From assembly GCA_913057845.1 (NCBI GenBank), contig CAJXPC010000079.1, positions 1 to 7,297 on the forward strand: a stretch of DNA of 7,297 nucleotides, written 5' to 3'. Each line of letters opens with the position of its first letter. The stretch's first letter is position 1. Below, in pieces: positions 5,295-7,297 of the stretch. The notes below the pieces were generated by a model. The model did not search any database and had not been told where the DNA came from. It saw nothing but the letters and a program-made list of their open reading frames with translations. The position numbers and the translations under genes were made by a program. Origin of the DNA: an uncultured Pseudomonadota bacterium (lineage in GTDB: Bacteria > Pseudomonadota > Gammaproteobacteria > Burkholderiales > Eutrophovitaceae).

Positions 5295-7249
5295 ATGTCA
5301 CTGATTAAGCAATTCTTATCCAATCATGTGATCGCAAATCTCACGTTTGCGATCGTCATACTCATGGGCATTGGCGGCTATCTCACGATGCCAAGAGAAC
5401 AAGATCCGGAAATTAACTTTAATTGGATCAATGTCACTACCGGTCTAAGAGGCGCCTCGACCGAAGATGTCGAGAAATTGGTCACGCAGCCGCTAGAGGA
5501 TGCGATTCGACAAGTTTCGGACATTCGTTATGTTTCATCGCGAAGCCAAGAGGGCATTTCAACGATACTGGTCCGGTTCCAGGATCTCTCCAGCGCAACC
5601 TTTGACAAACGCATTAACGATTTACGTCGAGAGATACAAAACAAGGCCAGTCAGGAGTTACCGGCAGAAGTCAGTGACCCACGCATAATAGAAATCACGA
5701 CATCCAACGGTTTTCCATCCGCAATGGTTCTAGTCGTAGGTCAGGCTGATGACGAACTTTTACGTAATTCTGCACGTCAAGTACGAGACGATTTAGAAAG
5801 ATTGCCAGGTGTTGATGACGTGTTTGCCGTTGGGTTGCACGATCCAGAGTTACTCGTCGAATTTCATCCTAAAAAATTAGAAGCGTACCAAGTATCTCCA
5901 ACCCATGTCGCAGATTCGGTCTTTGCATGGTTTCGAGACGTTTCTGCTGGGGGCATTACGGTAGGCAACCAAGATTGGTTAGTTCGATTAGTGGGTAAGA
6001 AAAATGATCCTGAATCTCTAAAGTCCATTCCGGTTAAGCTGATCCAAAATGCCGATTACGTCCCACTATCAGCAGTAGCTACAGTCTCGACATCCAGAGA
6101 AAAGCCAATCCAACTCGCCAGTCAAAACGGGCAACACGGCATACTCCTCTCGGTTACAAAAAAAAGCTATACGAATACGATTGAGCTCGTCGATGGCGTT
6201 AGCGCATATCTCGATGAAAAAAATACCACTCTCTTTAAAAATGGCATCAGCCTTAACTTAGTCGACGACCAAACCATTCCGACTAAAGAAGCTATCAACG
6301 TGATGCAGATCAATGCCGGCTTGGGATTGTTGTTGGTCCTAGCAACAACCTGGGCTTTTCTAGGTGGACGTATGGCCATTTTGCTTAGCCTTGGCATTCC
6401 ATTCTCGATTGCAGGAGCCTTCGCCGTTATTTATGCCATTGGTTGGACACTTAACGTATCCATACTCCTCGGAGTCGTGATTGCTTTAGGCATGTTGGTG
6501 GACGACACCGTAGTAGTCGTAGAGGCAATTTACTATCGAATTTCCAGAGGGTTGGACGCGGCCACAGCATCTATAGAAGGGCTACGTGAAGTTTTCGCCC
6601 CTGTACTGACGTCTGTACTCACTACAGTTGCGGCCTTTTTACCACTCATGCTGCTCCCTGGAATTGTGGGCAAATTTATGCTCGTGGTACCTGCTGTTGT
6701 GACGCTGGCACTTGCATTTAGTTTATTTGAAGCGTTTTGGATGCTGCCCGCGCACATCATGGGACTCAAGCTAAACTTTAATAACAAATCTCGCATTCAA
6801 CTCATTAGAGAAAGTAAAACGCGCTTGATACGACACCGATATAGCAAAGCACTGCTGTTTGTAATCAGACGTCCAAAAATATTTTTATCACTTGCAGGAC
6901 TTAGTTTTGTCATCGCACTATCTGCAGTTGCAGCAGGCTTCGTAAATATTCAATTTTTCGCTTTCGATCCGATCCGAATCTTTTACGTCAACGTTGATAT
7001 GCCCTCTGGCACTCCACTAGAAGAAACCATGCGATGGACTAAAAAGATCGAAGAAAAAGTTAGAAACCACGTCTCTCCTGAAGAAGAACGCGCCATCACT
7101 TCAATAGCGGGCATCAAATATACTGATACTGCTCCGCTTTATGAAAACCGTTATGGCCAAGTAATTGTCAGCCTCACACCGCGTGAGGGTGATCTTAGGG
7201 AGGTCGACATAGTGATTGACGACATGAGGGCTGAGGTAGGCTCCAACAA
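5295..7249 (+). CDS. RND efflux permease (HAE1-like), 3'-truncated
   Basis: This inner-membrane proton-driven pump subunit is cut by the end of the contig: about 652 of roughly 1,020-1,050 residues are present. The ATG at 5295 is chosen because an in-frame TAA lies at 5289-5291; the Shine-Dalgarno is weak. Helix 1 is about 13-32, followed by PREQDPEI (33-40) and the first large periplasmic loop to about 335, with DVEKLVTQPLEDAI, RFQD, DKRINDLRREI and EITTSNGFPSA. Helices 2-6 lie between about 339 and 485. Helix 4 carries GMLVDDTVVVVE (399-410), where Asp403-Asp404 match the proton-relay Asp407-Asp408 of AcrB. Helix 7 is about 529-550 and the second periplasmic loop begins before the cut. The C-terminal half, with the helix-10 Lys, is missing. 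No stop occurs before 7297, but bases from 7250 on are adapter and must not be translated. It pairs with the upstream adaptor gene; an outer-membrane channel gene is not in view. The substrate is unknown. Confidence 0.93.
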
Positions 7250-7297
7250 CTGTCTCTTATACACATCTCCGAGCCCACGAGACCTCTCTACATCTCG
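7250..7297 (+). other. Illumina Nextera adapter read-through (non-genomic)
   Basis: These 48 bases are sequencing-library DNA. They consist of the 19-base Tn5 mosaic end CTGTCTCTTATACACATCT (7250-7268), CCGAGCCCACGAGAC (7269-7283, rest of the Nextera i7-side adapter), an 8-base index CTCTCTAC (7284-7291, which I recall as Nextera N707) and ATCTCG (7292-7297), the start of the P7 flow-cell end. The segments are in the exact expected order and lengths (19+15+8+6). In the RND frame they translate to the well-known artefact LLYTSPSPRD. They should be trimmed. Confidence 0.98.

Noticed and set aside
5423..5688. Two overlapping plus-strand frames (5423-5605, 5500-5688)
   Set aside because: Both lie inside the first periplasmic loop of the RND permease in other frames. 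The RND frame carries the conserved motifs.
6167..6796. Two minus-strand frames (6167-6397, 6533-6796)
   Set aside because: They are antisense to the RND membrane helices, including the VDD motif region, and have no independent support.
7250..7268. Tn5/IS50 mosaic end as a real transposon terminus
   Set aside because: It is followed exactly by the Nextera adapter, an index and the P7 start. This is library DNA, not a genomic transposon end.

Overview
The window looks like a short contig from a Gram-negative bacterium, probably a proteobacterium. The evidence is an RND efflux permease with its periplasmic adaptor (a system that spans two membranes), AGGAG-type ribosome binding sites and moderate-to-low GC. 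A gammaproteobacterium is a plausible guess, but there is no rRNA or other marker gene to settle it. No tRNA, rRNA, CRISPR array, transposase or phage gene is visible, and no stretch over 300 bases lacks a gene.

Layout. Left (2-1524, + strand): two consecutive alpha/beta-hydrolase genes. The first is cut by the window start and is a haloacetate/fluoroacetate dehalogenase-type enzyme with the characteristic active-site residues. The second is a complete epoxide-hydrolase-like enzyme. Centre (1536-4041, - strand, read right to left): a probable three-gene operon. It holds a 31-residue single-helix membrane protein with a strong ribosome binding site, a 505-residue sodium:solute symporter and a short-chain dehydrogenase. 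This operon converges on the hydrolase pair with only 11 bases between stop codons. Right (4232-7249, + strand): a divergently transcribed efflux pair, a periplasmic adaptor followed by the N-terminal ~652 residues of an RND permease. A 190-base AT-rich spacer (4042-4231) separates the two divergent units and should hold both promoters.

The last 48 bases (7250-7297) are not genomic. They match Illumina Nextera read-through: the 19-base transposon mosaic end, the i7-side adapter, an 8-base index and the first bases of the P7 end. The RND frame stays open through this segment, so an automatic translation would carry a false C-terminal tail. The real sequence ends at 7249.

How the genes may work together (inference): the left and central genes could form a small catabolic locus in which the symporter imports an organic acid or related solute, the hydrolases open or dehalogenate substrates, and the dehydrogenase oxidises or reduces an alcohol/ketone intermediate. 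The efflux pair is a separate unit. The most interesting item is the tiny membrane ORF ahead of the symporter, which may be a small accessory subunit and resembles the first helix of an SSS transporter.
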